Source of the DNA: Paenibacillus xylanexedens
GTDB taxonomy: Bacteria > Bacillota > Bacilli > Paenibacillales > Paenibacillaceae
Reading direction: 5' to 3'
DNA length: 35,104 nt
NCBI RefSeq assembly: GCF_017874615.1
Contig: NZ_JAGIKV010000041.1
Coordinates: 1 to 35,104, forward strand
Below the pieces are notes generated by a model that was not told the DNA's origin, ran no database searches, and saw only the letters and a list, made by a program, of their open reading frames with translations. The translations under genes were made by a program, and so were the position numbers. Of the stretch, positions 34,084 to 35,104 are shown piece by piece. Positions within the stretch are counted from its first letter, which is position 1. Every line of letters starts with the position of its first letter.

Positions 34084-34267
34084 TTCCAGTATACACGCGG
34101 ATTCAAAATTATGGAATATTAAATATTGAGACACACCGGGTCGTTAACCATACGGCTCTTTTTTGCGTGGTTTTACCGTGGAATCAGCGCGTTAGGGCTT
34201 GGGTGAGGGAAACTACCCGGACGGGCATGCCGCGCTATATGTAAGGGGATTTGACGGGAAGAACGAG

Positions 34268-34310
34268 AAAGAACTGCAAACCCTGCGTGTGGGCTGCGGT
34301 TCTTTCTTTC
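34268..34310 (-). terminator. Hairpin after the split hypothetical gene
   Basis: AAAGAACTGCA and TGCGGTTCTTT pair over 11 positions with one G-T wobble, with A/T-rich flanks. It lies just downstream of the stop at 34319 on the minus strand. The 34094-34260 stretch shows no supportable gene. Confidence 0.6.
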
Positions 34311-34318
34311 AGGTGATG

Positions 34319-34878
34319 TTACTCTGTATTTGATACCGTGAGAGCATCTGAGAGCTTGCCGAGCACATCAGACGCACCGTAAAAGATATCATCAAGCACC
34401 GCCAATACAGGTTGATCAATATCCTTAAATTTAAATTCGACCTCCACGTTACCCTCATAAGTAAATTTACTAGAAAAGTCACCTAGTGTCATATTTGTAA
34501 TATCAAGGTCATTCATACCGAAGGCTGAGGAAACATTCTCCCCTACAAAGGTTGTATTAGTAATTTTAACATTATCGTCGCTAGTAACAAATTTATTAAT
34601 ATATACTGTTTCCTTTTTTTCTGTGCTGTGAGGCTTCTATGTTTATTGTTATTACTAAGTTCAACAAGATTGTTAGTCCAACTTACCCCATCTACTGTCA
34701 TAAATCCTTGGACACTTTCAAGAATATTCTTTATTTCTGGGTTATGATCTTCTAATCCCGGGAATTTATTTCTTATAGTATCATCAGAGTTACTTTTTAG
34801 TTTTGAAATAGGAAAGTAAATTCCCTTCTCATGTCTTTCCCGACTTTTCTCCCCAACATTCTGTCTACTTTTATCCAT
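34319..34878 (-). pseudogene. Hypothetical gene broken at an A7 tract
   Basis: Two minus-strand frames, 34543-34878 (111 codons) and 34319-34516 (65 codons), join into one if the A7 tract at 34614-34620 had eight A residues. The text then runs from HRSLTAQ through KKKETVYINKFVTSDDNVKI to the MNDLDITNMTLGDFSSKF part, about 186 residues. I do not recognise the family. The protein is soluble, charged and without signal peptide. No ribosome site precedes ATG 34878, so the start is uncertain. The break could be a true mutation, slippage or a base-calling error. Confidence 0.55.
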
Positions 34879-34925
34879 GTATATCTGCCACGATACGTAG
34901 TCAAGTGCGGATCTTATGGTTATCT

Positions 34926-34974
34926 AAGAAGTGTTTAACATTTAGACGAAGCATGCTCGACACTTCTTTTTCTT
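34926..34974 (+). terminator. Hairpin with T tract upstream of the hypothetical gene
   Basis: AAGAAGTGT (34926-34934) and ACACTTCTT (34960-34968) are perfect arms followed by TTTCTTT on the plus strand. No plus-strand gene is visible before it, so it may end an antisense transcript or be a chance repeat. The bases after it to the window end show no gene. Confidence 0.4.
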
Positions 34975-35104
34975 TAGAGGAATTTTTCGTAACTAATTTT
35001 TATTAATGTAACTGTACTTGCCCAAAACTAGTTCCATGAAATGTAAATAGAGACACGCTTGACTCTCTGCGTAAAATAGAAGTACGACCAAATACTCTAC
35101 GCAG

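Noticed and set aside
34196..34333. Plus-strand open stretch with NYPDGHAALYVRGFDGKN
   Set aside because: It has protein-like text but no convincing start or ribosome site, begins right after a stop, and runs over the hairpin and the end of the opposite gene. At most it is a gene remnant.

Overview
The window looks like chromosomal DNA from a spore-forming, aerobic to facultative member of the Bacillota, most likely Paenibacillus. The reasons are strong AGGAGG-type ribosome sites, frequent GTG starts, sigma-A promoters and cre and Fur boxes of Bacillus type. There are also two large S-layer-homology (SLH) anchored polysaccharide-active proteins, a giant Gly-X-Thr collagen-like protein of the exosporium kind, and an AraC regulator fused to a siderophore-binding domain. 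No rRNA, CRISPR array or insertion sequence was recognised.

Layout. (1) 1-5558, minus: the 5' part of a collagen-like gene of more than 1850 codons. The long proline-valine frames on the plus strand are its antisense shadow. (2) 5.6-6.9 kb: a TetR regulator, three copies of a shared operator-like motif, and the decayed C-terminal half of an SDR-type epimerase. (3) 7.1-10.8 kb, minus: an iron-siderophore module (AraC-binding-protein fusion, lipoprotein receptor, FhuF-like reductase) with two Fur boxes. (4) 10.9-12.6 kb, plus: a MarR-nitroreductase-ABM monooxygenase operon whose leader carries three palindromes at exact 15-bp steps. (5) 12.7-14.0 kb, minus: a BBE-type FAD oxidase. (6) 14.2-15.8 kb, minus: an alpha/beta-hydrolase and MarR pair behind a 25-bp palindromic operator. 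(7) 15.8-21.1 kb: a cytoplasmic flavin-based ene-reductase system resembling HcrAB of Lactiplantibacillus, with a divergent LysR gene and the ApbE flavin transferase that should flavinylate it. (8) 21.1-29.2 kb, minus: a multi-domain cell-wall-anchored protein with two GH43 domains, split by a frameshift at an A7 tract, with a promoter and a perfect cre. (9) 29.4-33.3 kb, plus: a divergent SLH protein with CBM9-like, esterase-like and FN3 domains and visibly higher GC. (10) 33.4-35.1 kb: a tRNA-like 3' end with a terminator, a small type I toxin-antitoxin module too short for usual gene calling, and a second gene broken at an A7 tract. This last part looks like the edge of an integrated or decayed element.

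How the genes work together. Blocks 8 and 9 suggest carbon-catabolite-controlled attack on plant polysaccharide at the cell surface. Block 7 would reduce an alpha,beta-unsaturated acid, perhaps a plant-derived hydroxycinnamate, in the cytoplasm. Blocks 4 and 6 look like small MarR-controlled detoxification units. Block 3 takes up a ferric siderophore but has no permease in the window, so it must borrow one. Substrates are inferred from family and context only.
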